Positions 16,407 through 24,875 of a DNA stretch of 64,000 nucleotides are shown piece by piece. This stretch comes from Asticcacaulis taihuensis (GTDB lineage: Bacteria > Pseudomonadota > Alphaproteobacteria > Caulobacterales > Caulobacteraceae): contig NZ_FMTS01000005.1 in NCBI RefSeq assembly GCF_900100255.1, forward strand, positions 124,001-188,000, given 5' to 3'. Below the pieces are notes generated by a model that was given only the letters and a program-made list of their open reading frames with translations, had not been told where the DNA came from and searched no databases. Numbering within the stretch: position 1 is the stretch's first letter; every line of letters begins with the position of its first letter. Made by a program: the position numbers and the translations under genes.

Positions 16407-17504
16407 ATGACCAAGACCGTACCCGCGCCTAAAGCGGGCATACTGGATATCGCCCCCTATGTCGGCGGCAAGTCGAAGATCGAGGGCGTGGCCGAACCGA
16501 TCAAGCTGTCTTCCAATGAAAATGCGCTGGGTTGTTCGGCGCTTGCCATCGAAGCCTATGAAAAGGCAAGGGAAAAGCTCTTTCGCTATCCGGATGGCCA
16601 TGCCGCCCCCTTGCGCGCCGCCGTCGCGGAATATCATGGTCTGGAACCGGAGCGCCTGGTCTTCGGCAATGGCTCTGACGAGGTCTTCGCCCTGCTGAAC
16701 CAGGTCTATCTTGAAGCCGGCGACAATATTGTCACCGGCGAGCACGGCTTCCTGGCCTATCGCATTTCGGCGCTCGCCTGTCAGGCCGAGGTGAAGCTGG
16801 CCGAGGAGCCGGATCAGCGTATCAGCATCGACAAACTGCTCGAACTGGTCGATGATCGGACGAAGATTGTCTACATCTCTAATCCGGCCAATCCGACCGG
16901 CACCTGGAATACGCCGGAAGAAATCGCCGACCTGCGGGCGCGGCTCGATCCGTCCATCCTGCTGTGCATCGATGAAGCCTATGCCGAATTTGTCGACGAA
17001 CCGACCTGGGAGACGGCGTTTCCGATGGCGCGCGGCCTGAATAATATGGTCGTCACGCGCACCTTTTCCAAGATTCACGGCCTCGCGGGCCTGCGTATCG
17101 GTTTCGGCTATTGTCCGGTTGAGGTCATCGCTGCGATTGACCGTATCCGCCTGCCCTTCAATGCCAATCTTCCGGCGCAATATGCCGCCGTGGCCGCCTT
17201 GCAGGATAAGGTCCATATCGAGGCGTCGCGCCAGCAGGTGCTGAACTGGCAGCCGCGGATGCGTCAGGCCATTGCCGGTCTGGGCTTCGATATCCGCAAG
17301 GGGACAGGCAATTTCGTGCTGGTCTATTTCCGCGATGCGGAGGAAGCGGCGCGCGCCAACGAGTTCCTGATGACGCAAGGTCTGATCGTGCGTCATGTTG
17401 CCAATTACGGCCTGCCGCAATGCCTGCGCATCACCATCGGTAAAGATGAGGAAAATCAGGCGGTGATCGAAGCGCTGGGCAAGTTCGCGGCTCAAAGACA
17501 GTAA
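16407..17504 (+). CDS. hisC: Histidinol-phosphate / aromatic aminotransferase
   Basis: 365-residue class II (fold type I) aminotransferase. HisC features: IKLSSNENALGCS, YPDG, VFGNGSDEV, ISNPANPTGTW, LCIDEAYAEF, and the PLP lysine in TRTFSKIHGLAGLRIG. HisC enzymes often also transaminate prephenate or phenylpyruvate; sitting 12 bases behind chorismate mutase argues for an aromatic role. tyrC (prephenate dehydrogenase), which often follows, is absent. Its TAA stop (17502-17504) is part of the left end of palindromic repeat copy A. Confidence 0.93.
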   Translation: MTKTVPAPKAGILDIAPYVGGKSKIEGVAEPIKLSSNENALGCSALAIEAYEKAREKLFRYPDGHAAPLRAAVAEYHGLEPERLVFGNGSDEVFALLNQVYLEAGDNIVTGEHGFLAYRISALACQAEVKLAEEPDQRISIDKLLELVDDRTKIVYISNPANPTGTWNTPEEIADLRARLDPSILLCIDEAYAEFVDEPTWETAFPMARGLNNMVVTRTFSKIHGLAGLRIGFGYCPVEVIAAIDRIRLPFNANLPAQYAAVAALQDKVHIEASRQQVLNWQPRMRQAIAGLGFDIRKGTGNFVLVYFRDAEEAARANEFLMTQGLIVRHVANYGLPQCLRITIGKDEENQAVIEALGKFAAQRQ

Positions 17505-17669
17505 GCAAGAAGCCCCACCACCATTGCTTCGCAATGGTTCCCCTCCCCAACAAGTTGGGGAGGTATAAGATATAAAAATCATCCTTCTTATACCTCCCCG
17601 CTTGTCGGGGAGCCGGGCGGCCGGTGCCGGGGACCATAAGCGAAGCGCAATGGTGGTGGGGTATCTTAC
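17501..17669. repeat. Palindromic intergenic repeat, copy A
   Basis: About 169 bp. The left end GTAAGCAAGAAGCCCCACCACC is mirrored by the right end GGTGGTGGGGTATCTTAC. Inside are two hairpins with CCTCCCC..GGGGAGG stems joined by a TATAAG/CTTATA pair. Same family as copies at 26038, 30619, 38233 and 51430. It starts at the hisC stop codon. The right half is more diverged than in other copies (inserted GGGCGGCCGGTGCC). Confidence 0.85.
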
Positions 17670-17760
17670 TTTCCTTGCTGCAGCGCGGAAATGTCGCATT
17701 ATTTGCCGGATCGCGCTAAGCTATCTATATTGCTGACACGCTCACAGCCGAAGTTTCCCC

Positions 17761-18876
17761 ATGCCTGATCAATCCGCCCCTGCCGCCAATACCAAAATCG
17801 TCTTCGGACAGGGCTTCCTGAAGGATTGCTGGTGGTTTGCCGCGCTCTCCGGCGATCTGGTGGCAGGCAAGCTGCAGCGCTATGTCATCCTGGGCGAACC
17901 TGTCCTGCTGGCGCGTGATCTCGACGGCCGCGCCTTTGCCATGCGCGATATCTGCCCGCACCGCGCCGCCCCGCTTTCCGCCGGTGAGATGATTCGCGAT
18001 GGCAGGGGCGGGGCCTGCGTGGTGCAGTGCTGCTATCACGGCTGGACCTTCGATACTGAGGGCACCTGCAAGAGCATCCCGTCGCTTACCGCCGACCAAC
18101 CGATGGACGTGGAGAAAATCAAGGTCCGTTCTTACGAAATCCGCGAACAGCAGGGCATCATCTGGATCTACATCACCGCCGATCCACGCCGCCCGACTGA
18201 ACCCGATCACGAACCGCCGATCCTGCCGGGTGTGGTGGGCGGCCATAAAAACGATATTAGGCCCATCATCGTCGAAACCATGGATTTCGACAGCCATATC
18301 GATCATGCCGTGGTCGGTCTGATGGACCCGGCGCACGGTCCTTATGTGCATCAGCAATGGTGGTGGCGCTCGGCCAAGAAGCAGCTTTCCAAGATCAAGC
18401 AATTCGAGCCGCGCGAATACGGCTTCTCGATGGTGCGCCACGCGCCGTCTTCCAACAGCCGCGCCTACAAGATCCTCGGTGGCGCACCGGCCACCGAAAT
18501 CACTTTCCGTCTGCCGGGTATCCGTTACGAGCATATCGAGATCGGCAGCCAGCAGGTTCTCGGCCTGACCTGCCTGACCCCGATCGATGACAATAAAACC
18601 CGCATCACGCAAGTTTTCTGGTCGGATCACGGCCTCTTCCGTTTCATCGCGCCGTTGTTCCGCTTTGGTGCGAAAGCCTTCCTCAAGCAGGATGGCGACA
18701 TGGTCAATCTGCAAAATGAGGGGCTGAAATATGATCCGGCCCTGATCTGGATCGACGATGCCGATACCCAGGCCAAATGGTATCAGCAGCTTAAAAAGGA
18801 ATGGATGCAGGCGAGGGCCGAGAAGCGGCCCTTCGTCAATCCGGTCAAGCCGACGACCTTGAAGTGGACGAGTTAA
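17761..18876 (+). CDS. Rieske non-haem iron oxygenase, alpha subunit-like
   Basis: 371 residues. The N-terminal Rieske [2Fe-2S] domain has CPHR (Cys and His) and, about 21 residues on, QCCYHGW (Cys and His). The catalytic domain has the mononuclear-iron site in SHIDHAVVGLMDPAHGP (spaced His/Asp residues). Family: COG4638, aromatic-ring hydroxylating or demethylating oxygenases. No ferredoxin or reductase gene lies nearby and the substrate is not predictable; a VanA-like or pheophorbide-a-oxygenase-like role is possible. Monocistronic, closed by a terminator shared with a convergent TetR gene. Confidence 0.87.
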   Translation: MPDQSAPAANTKIVFGQGFLKDCWWFAALSGDLVAGKLQRYVILGEPVLLARDLDGRAFAMRDICPHRAAPLSAGEMIRDGRGGACVVQCCYHGWTFDTEGTCKSIPSLTADQPMDVEKIKVRSYEIREQQGIIWIYITADPRRPTEPDHEPPILPGVVGGHKNDIRPIIVETMDFDSHIDHAVVGLMDPAHGPYVHQQWWWRSAKKQLSKIKQFEPREYGFSMVRHAPSSNSRAYKILGGAPATEITFRLPGIRYEHIEIGSQQVLGLTCLTPIDDNKTRITQVFWSDHGLFRFIAPLFRFGAKAFLKQDGDMVNLQNEGLKYDPALIWIDDADTQAKWYQQLKKEWMQARAEKRPFVNPVKPTTLKWTS

Positions 18877-18878
18877 AC

Positions 18879-18917
18879 AAAAAGCCTTCAATCGGATGAC
18901 TGAAGGCCTTTTGTTTG
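18879..18917. terminator. Bidirectional terminator
   Basis: AAAAAGCCTTCA (18879-18890) pairs with TGAAGGCCTTTT (18901-18912) around a 10-base loop, with one mismatch, and is followed by GTTTG. Lies between convergent Rieske oxygenase and TetR genes. Confidence 0.75.
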
Positions 18918-18934
18918 AGGCACGAAACGCGCGG

Positions 18935-19618
18935 TCAAGCCGCTTTCAGTCCGGCGACGACAAGCGCGATCTGGGCGTTCAGGCTTTTCGCCAGCCGCTC
19001 CATATCGAAGGCGCCGCTGTCGTCGCTGCCCTGATAGGCACGGCGCAGATTGGCGAGGCACAGGTCTTCCAGCACTTCGGACGCGCATTCGACATTGACG
19101 GACTGCGGCACTTCATTGCGCGCCTGCGCCGCCTTCAGCGTATCGAGCAGGACGAAACGGATCAGGTCGCTCATCTGCCCGACCTGATTGACCGGTGTCT
19201 GGCCCTGGCTCCATTTCATCACAAAGGCGGAGAGCACGATGCGGGCATTGTGCTGGGTGGCCTCATAGCCGCGCATCAGTTGCGTATGCAGGCGGCTGAC
19301 CAGATCAAGCTTTTCGTCAAGCGCGTCGCGCATGGTACGGATCACGCGACTATTTTCGCTTTCCAAAACGGTCAGGAAGATTTCGTTCTTGTCCGCGAAG
19401 TTGGCGAACAGGGCGCCGGTGGAAAGCCCGGCGGCGCGGGCGATATCGCGCAGGGTGGCCGCTTCGAAGCCGCGCTCACGGAAAAGGGTCGCAGCCGATT
19501 CGAGAATCTTCAGGCGGTTACGTTCTTTCGACTTGGCGCGATTGCCGGCCGGAACGGGTTTGTCGCTGGCGATGGCAGTCTCACTTACAGGATCGGTGGG
19601 ATGGTGGGGATCGTACAT
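18935..19618 (-). CDS. TetR-family transcriptional regulator
   Basis: 227 residues. The N-terminal HTH follows a 30-residue polar leader: RLKILESAATLFRERGFEAATLRDIARAAGLSTGALFANFADKNEIFL is the classic TetR DNA-binding pattern (about residues 35-82). The helical ligand-binding part is not diagnostic. It is divergent from the HIG1 gene across a 228-base gap, in which I find no clean palindrome to assign as operator. Control of the HIG1-pduO-etf-hbd genes or of itself is possible but unproven. Confidence 0.9.
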   Translation of the reverse strand: MYDPHHPTDPVSETAIASDKPVPAGNRAKSKERNRLKILESAATLFRERGFEAATLRDIARAAGLSTGALFANFADKNEIFLTVLESENSRVIRTMRDALDEKLDLVSRLHTQLMRGYEATQHNARIVLSAFVMKWSQGQTPVNQVGQMSDLIRFVLLDTLKAAQARNEVPQSVNVECASEVLEDLCLANLRRAYQGSDDSGAFDMERLAKSLNAQIALVVAGLKAA

Positions 19619-19846
19619 AACGCGTTACTCGCACACAAAAATGAAGTTTACCTTCGGGGAAGAATTCTCGTCGGATTTGCCCTATTTAGTATGGCCGTCT
19701 TCCCATTACAAGGATGACGCCGTTATTCTGTGCGTCACTTTTCAGTACGCACATGAACAGCAAATTGTACGCGCGGCATCAGAAAATCCGTCGCTGTACA
19801 AGGATAAATAACTCGACTTTTGGCTATAAAAAGGCGATTTTGTCTC

Positions 19847-20050
19847 ATGACCAAAATACTTTTCTATCTGGCGCTTATCGCCATGTTCGCCGTGCTGGTG
19901 GTGCTGGGCGCCGGCATATTCAGCCTGGTGCGTGGCGGCACCTTCCGCGAAAACTGGTCGAACAAGCTGATGCGCCTGCGCGTCCTGTTTCAGGCCATCG
20001 CCATTGTGTTGCTGGTTATCCTTGCCTGGGCCATGCACCATTCTTCTTAG
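19847..20050 (+). CDS. HIG1-domain twin-transmembrane protein
   Basis: 67 residues from the ATG at 19847 (an upstream in-frame start at 19820 is rejected). Two transmembrane helices flank a loop with the HIG1 signature: FRENWSNKLMRLRVLFQAIAI, where RLRVLFQ matches the RxRxxxQ core of the motif. Mitochondrial HIG1 proteins assist cytochrome-oxidase supercomplexes; bacterial members are thought to sit in the inner membrane with a related role. It precedes pduO and, further on, etfBA-hbd, a conserved alphaproteobacterial neighbourhood. Confidence 0.82.
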   Translation: MTKILFYLALIAMFAVLVVLGAGIFSLVRGGTFRENWSNKLMRLRVLFQAIAIVLLVILAWAMHHSS

Positions 20051-20107
20051 CCGCTCAAGCGCCGCGAGGCTTACGCGCAAACGTGCGCGGCGGGCCGTCG
20101 CCCTTGC

Positions 20108-20130
20108 CAAATCTCAATGAATGAGATTTG
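20108..20130 (+). other. Perfect inverted repeat upstream of pduO
   Basis: CAAATCTCA (20108-20116) and TGAGATTTG (20122-20130) around a 5-base loop, 29 bases before the pduO start. No T-tract follows, so it is more likely an RNA hairpin in the leader or an operator than a terminator. Confidence 0.5.
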
Positions 20131-20159
20131 GAGATACGGTATCCTGCTGCGGGGACTAT

Positions 20160-20726
20160 ATGGTCAAGCTCAATAAAATCTACACCCGCACCGGTGATGA
20201 CGGCACCACCGGCCTGGCTGATGGCTCGCGCCGGCCAAAGGACGATCCGCGTCTGGTCGCCATCGGCAGCGTTGACGAAACCAATGCGGCCCTGGGACTG
20301 GTGCGGCTGAACAGCGCAGGCGATCCGGCGCTGGATACCCTGCTAGCGCGCATTCAGAACGAATTGTTCGATCTCGGCGCCGACCTGGCCACGCCGTCTG
20401 ATGAGGTTTCGTGGACGCCTTTACGCATCAAGGCGCATCAGGTCTTGGCGCTGGAAGCGGCGCTGGATGGCTTCAACGCGCCGATTGCGCCCCTGACCTC
20501 CTTCATCCTGCCGGCTGGATCGCCCTTGAGCGCCCATCTGCACTTGGCGCGCACCGTGGCCCGGCGAGCCGAGCGCGATGCCGTTGCCCTGGCCCGGATC
20601 GATGGCGAAGCGGTCAATCCAGAAGCATTGAAATACCTCAACCGTCTGTCCGATCTGTTGTTCGTTCTGGCGCGCCATGCTAACGATCAGGGCCGCGCCG
20701 ACGTCTTGTGGGTGCCGTCGAAATAG
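20160..20726 (+). CDS. ATP:cob(I)alamin adenosyltransferase (PduO type)
   Basis: 188 residues from ATG 20160. The N-terminus KIYTRTGDDGTTGLADGSR is the PduO/MMAB family hallmark (ATP-binding loop), and the C-terminal helix LARTVARRAERDAVAL plus LNRLSDLLFVLAR complete the trimeric adenosyltransferase fold. It makes coenzyme B12, needed by methylmalonyl-CoA mutase and similar enzymes. The following etfBA-hbd genes of acyl-CoA metabolism give a sensible context. The upstream start at 20121 lies inside the inverted repeat and is rejected. Confidence 0.93.
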   Translation: MVKLNKIYTRTGDDGTTGLADGSRRPKDDPRLVAIGSVDETNAALGLVRLNSAGDPALDTLLARIQNELFDLGADLATPSDEVSWTPLRIKAHQVLALEAALDGFNAPIAPLTSFILPAGSPLSAHLHLARTVARRAERDAVALARIDGEAVNPEALKYLNRLSDLLFVLARHANDQGRADVLWVPSK

Positions 20727-20739
20727 CCGCCGAGAGAAG

Positions 20740-21243
20740 ATGATGTCGAAAGCTTTTACCGCCATTGCGCTTATCCTGCCTTGTTTGCTGCTGACGCAGT
20801 GCGACGCTGTCGAGAAGGCGGCCGGCAGGGGGAATGCTGAAAATCCGGCGGTGGCTTTTGACGTGGCGATCGAAATGACGCCGGCCGCCGCGGCGCGCTT
20901 CAAGGCAACCGGGGATACCCTGGTGGTCGATGTCGCCTATTACGGCTACCCCACCGAAGCCGCGCGCTCGAAAGCCAATGGTCTGCATCAGATAGACCTG
21001 GGGCAGGAGCGGGTGGGCGTGCTGCCCAATGTGGCGAAGGTGCATATGCCGGGCGGCGGCCTTAACCAGAAGGGGCTTTCGGATATTGTCGATGGGGACG
21101 TCATGGTGCTGGTCGATGGGTACAGCATCACGCCTGACAGCAACGAGGACAATCAGGTGCGATGCAGCTATTACCGCGACCGGCTGGAAATGGCGCGCAG
21201 CAAGCCGCCGGTCCTGAAGTGCGATATTCCCGCGAACGACTGA
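20740..21243 (+). CDS. Putative exported lipoprotein, unknown function
   Basis: 167 residues. The start at 20740 (tandem ATG at 20743) follows GAGAGAAG. The signal segment KAFTAIALILPCLLLTQC ends in a Cys that could be lipidated, although Gln at -1 is unusual for a lipobox. The remainder (FDVAIEMTPAAAARFKATGDTLVVDVAYYG..) is beta-rich, and is not recognised. Two Cys residues near the C-terminus (RCSYY, LKCDI) could form a disulfide. Its stop directly abuts the stop of the convergent small gene. Confidence 0.7.
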   Translation: MMSKAFTAIALILPCLLLTQCDAVEKAAGRGNAENPAVAFDVAIEMTPAAAARFKATGDTLVVDVAYYGYPTEAARSKANGLHQIDLGQERVGVLPNVAKVHMPGGGLNQKGLSDIVDGDVMVLVDGYSITPDSNEDNQVRCSYYRDRLEMARSKPPVLKCDIPAND

Positions 21244-21534
21244 TTATTTCGAGGCGGCGCTGTTGACCGCACCATTCACCGCTCTGGCATTGCTCGCCTT
21301 CAGCGCATCGTCATGATAATCGATGGTGGCTTTTTCGCCGTCTTTGCGGCCAGTGATGGTCGAGAGCGCGATCGGCGCATAGCACTTGTGCGCCTTCCAG
21401 GAATACCAGCCCTGGGCGCTTTCGCACTTCTTCTTCGGGATGTCGTAGAGCCAGCCATATCCAACAATACCCGCGCTGCACAGGCCGAGCAGGATGATGA
21501 AGACGTATTTCAGTTTGCCGATCTGGCTGGGCAT
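21244..21534 (-). CDS. Small single-pass membrane protein
   Basis: 96 residues with one transmembrane helix at about 9-30 (YVFIILLGLCSAGIVGYGWLY), then KKKCESAQGWYSWKAHKCYAPIAL, with two Cys that may pair outside the membrane, and a polar tail. Divergent from etfB. No family recognised. Confidence 0.65.
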   Translation of the reverse strand: MPSQIGKLKYVFIILLGLCSAGIVGYGWLYDIPKKKCESAQGWYSWKAHKCYAPIALSTITGRKDGEKATIDYHDDALKASNARAVNGAVNSAASK

Positions 21535-21559
21535 GGGCAGGGTTTTCCGAAGGCGTAAC

Positions 21560-21575
21560 TTGACGTGAACGTAAA
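21560..21575. promoter_or_regulatory. LiuR-like operator candidate upstream of etfB
   Basis: TTGACGTGAACGTAAA is an imperfect palindrome (6 of 8 pairs). It resembles the ACGT-nn-ACGT operator I recall for LiuR-type MerR regulators of branched-chain amino acid and acyl-CoA catabolism. It lies in the divergent gap between the small membrane protein and etfB. No regulator gene is nearby. Confidence 0.3.
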
Positions 21576-21752
21576 CATGTGGTTATTCCTTTATGCGCCA
21601 ATTAAGGCGGTGGGGCAATGGAAAACGTCCGCTAAAACGCCAAACAGGAATTGACTTTGCGGACGTTGGTCGTCATGTGAAGCCCCATATGAATCCCTGG
21701 CCGACATGCCCGGCAAAGGCATCAGGAAACGAACTGAAAAAGGTTAGAAGCC

Positions 21753-22499
21753 ATGAAGATTTTGGTCCCCGTCAAGCGGGTGCTGGATTACAACGTCAAG
21801 GTCCGGGTCAAGTCCGACCAGTCGGGCGTCGATCTGGCGAACGTCAAGATGTCGATGAACCCGTTCGATGAAATCGCCGTCGAGGAAGCCACCCGCCTGA
21901 AGGAAAAAGGCGTGGCCACTGAGATCGTCGCCGTCTCCATCGGGCCGGCGCAGGCGAAGGATACCATCATCACGGCGCTGACCATAGGCGCCGATCGCGG
22001 CATCCTGATCCAGACCGACCAGGACGTTGAGCCGCTGGCCGTCGCCAAGCTGCTGAAAGCCGTAGCCGAGACCGAAAAGCCCGACCTGATCATCATGGGC
22101 AAGCAGGCGATCGATGGCGATAACAACGCCACCGGTCAGATGCTTTCCACCCTGCTCGATTGGCCCCAGGCCACCTTCGCTTCCAAGGTCGTGGTCGAAA
22201 ACGGTGAAGCGCAAGTGACGCGCGAAGTCGATGGCGGCCTGCAGACACTCGGCGTCAAGCTGCCGGCAGTCATTACCACCGACCTGCGCCTCAATGAGCC
22301 GCGCTATGCCTCGCTGCCCAATATCATGAAGGCGAAGAAGAAGCCGCTGGAGACAAAGACCGTCGCCGATTACGGCGTCGATGTCACGCCACGCCTGAAA
22401 GTTCTCAAGGTCACCGAGCCGCCCAAGCGTTCGGCGGGTAAAAAGTTGGCCGATGCCGCCGAACTGGTCGCCAACCTCAAGTCCGCAGGAGTTCTGTAA
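21753..22499 (+). CDS. etfB: Electron transfer flavoprotein, beta subunit
   Basis: 248 residues with the family's start [21 protein letters not shown] (the first 14 residues are highly typical), [18 protein letters not shown], and the signature [20 protein letters not shown]. With EtfA it forms the FAD/AMP heterodimer that takes electrons from acyl-CoA dehydrogenases and passes them to ETF:quinone oxidoreductase. The start of etfA lies one base after its stop. Confidence 0.97.
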   Translation: MKILVPVKRVLDYNVKVRVKSDQSGVDLANVKMSMNPFDEIAVEEATRLKEKGVATEIVAVSIGPAQAKDTIITALTIGADRGILIQTDQDVEPLAVAKLLKAVAETEKPDLIIMGKQAIDGDNNATGQMLSTLLDWPQATFASKVVVENGEAQVTREVDGGLQTLGVKLPAVITTDLRLNEPRYASLPNIMKAKKKPLETKTVADYGVDVTPRLKVLKVTEPPKRSAGKKLADAAELVANLKSAGVL

Positions 22500-22500
22500 G

Positions 22501-23433
22501 ATGGCCGCTCTCGTTATTGCCGATCATGATGGCGCCCACCTGCGCGATACCACCCACAAGACCGTCACTGCCGCCCTGGCCCTGTCGTCCGATGTCGACG
22601 TGCTGGTCTATGGCGAAGGCGTGAAAACCGTGGCTGAGGCCGCGTCGAAGATCGCCGGTGTCCGCAAGGTGCTGGTCGCTGAATCCGCCGACCTGAAGCA
22701 GGATATCGCCGAAGACGTCGCTGCCCTGATCACCGGCCTGGCGGTCAATTATGATGCCGTCGCCATCCCGGCCTCGGCCTCAGGCAAGAACTTCGCCCCG
22801 CGCATCGCTGCCGCACTCGATGTGTCGTTGCTGTCGGACGTGATCGAAGTGGTCGATGGTTCAACCTTTGTGCGTCCGATCTATGCCGGCAACGCGCTGG
22901 AAACCGTCCAGACTTCGGAAGCCAAGAAGGTGCTGACCGTCCGCACCACGGCCTTCAAGGCTGCCGCTGAGGGCGGTTCGGCTTCGGTCGAAACCGTCAC
23001 CGCGCCGGCAACCAAGGCCGGTACGCGCTTTATTTCGGAAGAGAAGGTCACCTCGGATCGTCCCGAACTGGGCGCCGCGAAGATCATCGTTTCCGGTGGC
23101 CGTGCGCTCGGTTCGAAAGAAGAGTTCGACGCCGTGATCGATCCGCTGGCTGATAAGCTGGGCGCCGCTGTCGGGGCTAGCAGAGCCGCTGTCGATGCCG
23201 GCTATGCTCCGAACGACTACCAGGTTGGCCAAACCGGCAAGGTGGTGGCGCCGGAGCTCTACATCGCCGTCGGTATTTCGGGGGCCATCCAGCACCTCGC
23301 CGGCATGAAGGATTCCAAGGTCATCGTGGCCATCAACAAAGATCCGGAAGCGCCGATCTTCTCGGTGGCTGATTATGGACTGGTGGCGGATTACAAGACC
23401 GCCATCCCCGACCTGATGAAGGCCCTAGGCTAA
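22501..23433 (+). CDS. etfA: Electron transfer flavoprotein, alpha subunit
   Basis: 310 residues from ATG 22501, with an SD (CAGGAG) inside the etfB tail. The C-terminal FAD domain carries the signature [20 protein letters not shown] and ..[20 protein letters not shown]. The middle [14 protein letters not shown] element (here [13 protein letters not shown]) is also typical. Partner of EtfB; the operon ends at a strong terminator 8 bases downstream. Confidence 0.97.
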   Translation: MAALVIADHDGAHLRDTTHKTVTAALALSSDVDVLVYGEGVKTVAEAASKIAGVRKVLVAESADLKQDIAEDVAALITGLAVNYDAVAIPASASGKNFAPRIAAALDVSLLSDVIEVVDGSTFVRPIYAGNALETVQTSEAKKVLTVRTTAFKAAAEGGSASVETVTAPATKAGTRFISEEKVTSDRPELGAAKIIVSGGRALGSKEEFDAVIDPLADKLGAAVGASRAAVDAGYAPNDYQVGQTGKVVAPELYIAVGISGAIQHLAGMKDSKVIVAINKDPEAPIFSVADYGLVADYKTAIPDLMKALG

Positions 23434-23440
23434 GCTCATT

Positions 23441-23478
23441 TTGTCCCTCCCCGAACCTTCGGGGAGGGACAATTTTTT
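23441..23478 (+). terminator. Rho-independent terminator of etfBA
   Basis: 15-bp perfect stem from TTGTCCCTCCCCGAA (23441-23455) to TTCGGGGAGGGACAA (23458-23472), followed by six T. The CCTCCCC/GGGGAGG core resembles the inner hairpins of the palindromic repeat family in this window. Confidence 0.9.
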
Positions 23479-23549
23479 CCGGGCTATTGCCTTGCCGCAA
23501 AGCGCGCTTTATCTCCGTAAAAAGATACAAATTCTACAAGGCGGACAGC

Positions 23550-24428
23550 ATGACCACGATCAGGACCGTAGGCATTATTGGTGCAGGCCAGATGGGGGCG
23601 GGGATCGCCCAGGTCTGCGCGCAGGGCGGGTATGAGGTCGCGCTGTATGATGCTTCGGCCGATGCGGTGAAGGCCGCTGTCGGCCGCATTGAAAAGGGCC
23701 TTGCCCGCCTGGTCGAAAAGGAAGCGATCACGACTGAGCAGGCGACGGACGCTTTGAAGAAGCTGATGCCGGCGGCGTCCGTTTCGGAACTGAAGGACTG
23801 CGACCTGGTTATTGAGGCCGCCACCGAAAAGGAAGAGGTCAAGAACGCCATTTTCAAGTCGGTCTGCGAACACCTAAAGCCCGAAGCCCTTCTGGCCTCC
23901 AACACCTCGTCGATCTCGATCACGCGCCTCGCCGCCGCCACCGACCGACCCGGCAAGTTCATCGGCCTGCACTTCATGAACCCGGTGCCGATCATGAAAC
24001 TGGTCGAAATCATCCGGGGCATCGCCACCGACGCCGCGACCTACGAAACGGCGGTCGCCTTTGCCCAGTCGCTCGGCAAGATCACCGCTAATTCCGAAGA
24101 TTTCCCGGCCTTCATCGTCAACCGCATCCTTATCCCGATGATCAACGAGGCCATCTACACGCTTTATGAAGGGGTCGGCACGGTCGAGGCCATCGATACC
24201 GGTATGAAACTGGGCACCAACCACCCGATGGGGCCGCTCGAACTGGCCGATTTCATCGGTCTGGATACCGTCTTGGCCATCATGAACGTGCTTTATGAAG
24301 GTCTGTCGGATTCGAAATACCGCCCGTGCCCGCTGCTGGTGAAATATGTCGAGGCCGGCTGGTATGGCCGCAAGACGGGCCGCGGCTTCTACGATTATCG
24401 CGGCGAAAAGCCGGTCCCGACGCGCTAG
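23550..24428 (+). CDS. 3-hydroxybutyryl-CoA dehydrogenase
   Basis: 292 residues. The N-terminal Rossmann fold has [17 protein letters not shown] (GxGxxG), and the family motif [19 protein letters not shown] contains the catalytic His. The C-terminal dimerisation domain reads [43 protein letters not shown](P)-dependent interconversion of acetoacetyl-CoA and 3-hydroxybutyryl-CoA, in fatty-acid or PHB metabolism. It is shorter than fused FadB-type enzymes. Its own RBS lies downstream of the etf terminator, so it may have a separate promoter. Confidence 0.94.
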   Translation: MTTIRTVGIIGAGQMGAGIAQVCAQGGYEVALYDASADAVKAAVGRIEKGLARLVEKEAITTEQATDALKKLMPAASVSELKDCDLVIEAATEKEEVKNAIFKSVCEHLKPEALLASNTSSISITRLAAATDRPGKFIGLHFMNPVPIMKLVEIIRGIATDAATYETAVAFAQSLGKITANSEDFPAFIVNRILIPMINEAIYTLYEGVGTVEAIDTGMKLGTNHPMGPLELADFIGLDTVLAIMNVLYEGLSDSKYRPCPLLVKYVEAGWYGRKTGRGFYDYRGEKPVPTR

Positions 24429-24875
24429 ATGCCAAATCCGGGGCTCAGCTATCGACAGCCCGAACTGCGCTGGATGGCGATCGCCGGCGTGGCGGCGCTA
24501 TGCCTGCACGGCCTGTGCTGGCTGGGCGCCATTATGCTGAACGGCCATTCGGGCGCGTTTGCCGAAGTGCAACGGCAGGTGATGCTGGCCCTGTTCTGGA
24601 TGATCGGCACCCTGATCATCTGGAAGATCGCCCCCTCGCCCTCGCGTCTGCACGCCGTCATGACGGTGCTGGCCTGCGCCCTGTTTGTCTGTGGCATCGG
24701 CTCGGTTTTCGCCATCGCCAATCTCGTATTTATCCAGCACTACACTTTGAACAGCGTGATGAAGACGCTGGGCCTTGCCAGCCTCCTGCTGCTTCTGATG
24801 CAGCTCTGCCTGGCCGTGCCCTCGGCCATTCTGTTGCAGGCAATCGCCTTGAAACGTAATTCAGCCGCCGGATGA
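24429..24875 (+). CDS. Four-helix integral membrane protein
   Basis: 148 residues beginning immediately after the dehydrogenase stop, with four hydrophobic segments (about 16-36, 50-66, 76-100 and 111-138). Its stop overlaps the ATG of the DUF418 protein (ATGA). No family recognised; co-translated with a YeiB-like transporter-type protein. Confidence 0.7.
   Translation: MPNPGLSYRQPELRWMAIAGVAALCLHGLCWLGAIMLNGHSGAFAEVQRQVMLALFWMIGTLIIWKIAPSPSRLHAVMTVLACALFVCGIGSVFAIANLVFIQHYTLNSVMKTLGLASLLLLLMQLCLAVPSAILLQAIALKRNSAAG

Noticed and set aside
17501-17669. Possible CRISPR or tandem array in the repeat-rich gaps
   Set aside because: The repeats are single nested palindromes per locus, not regularly spaced direct repeats with spacers, and no cas genes are present.
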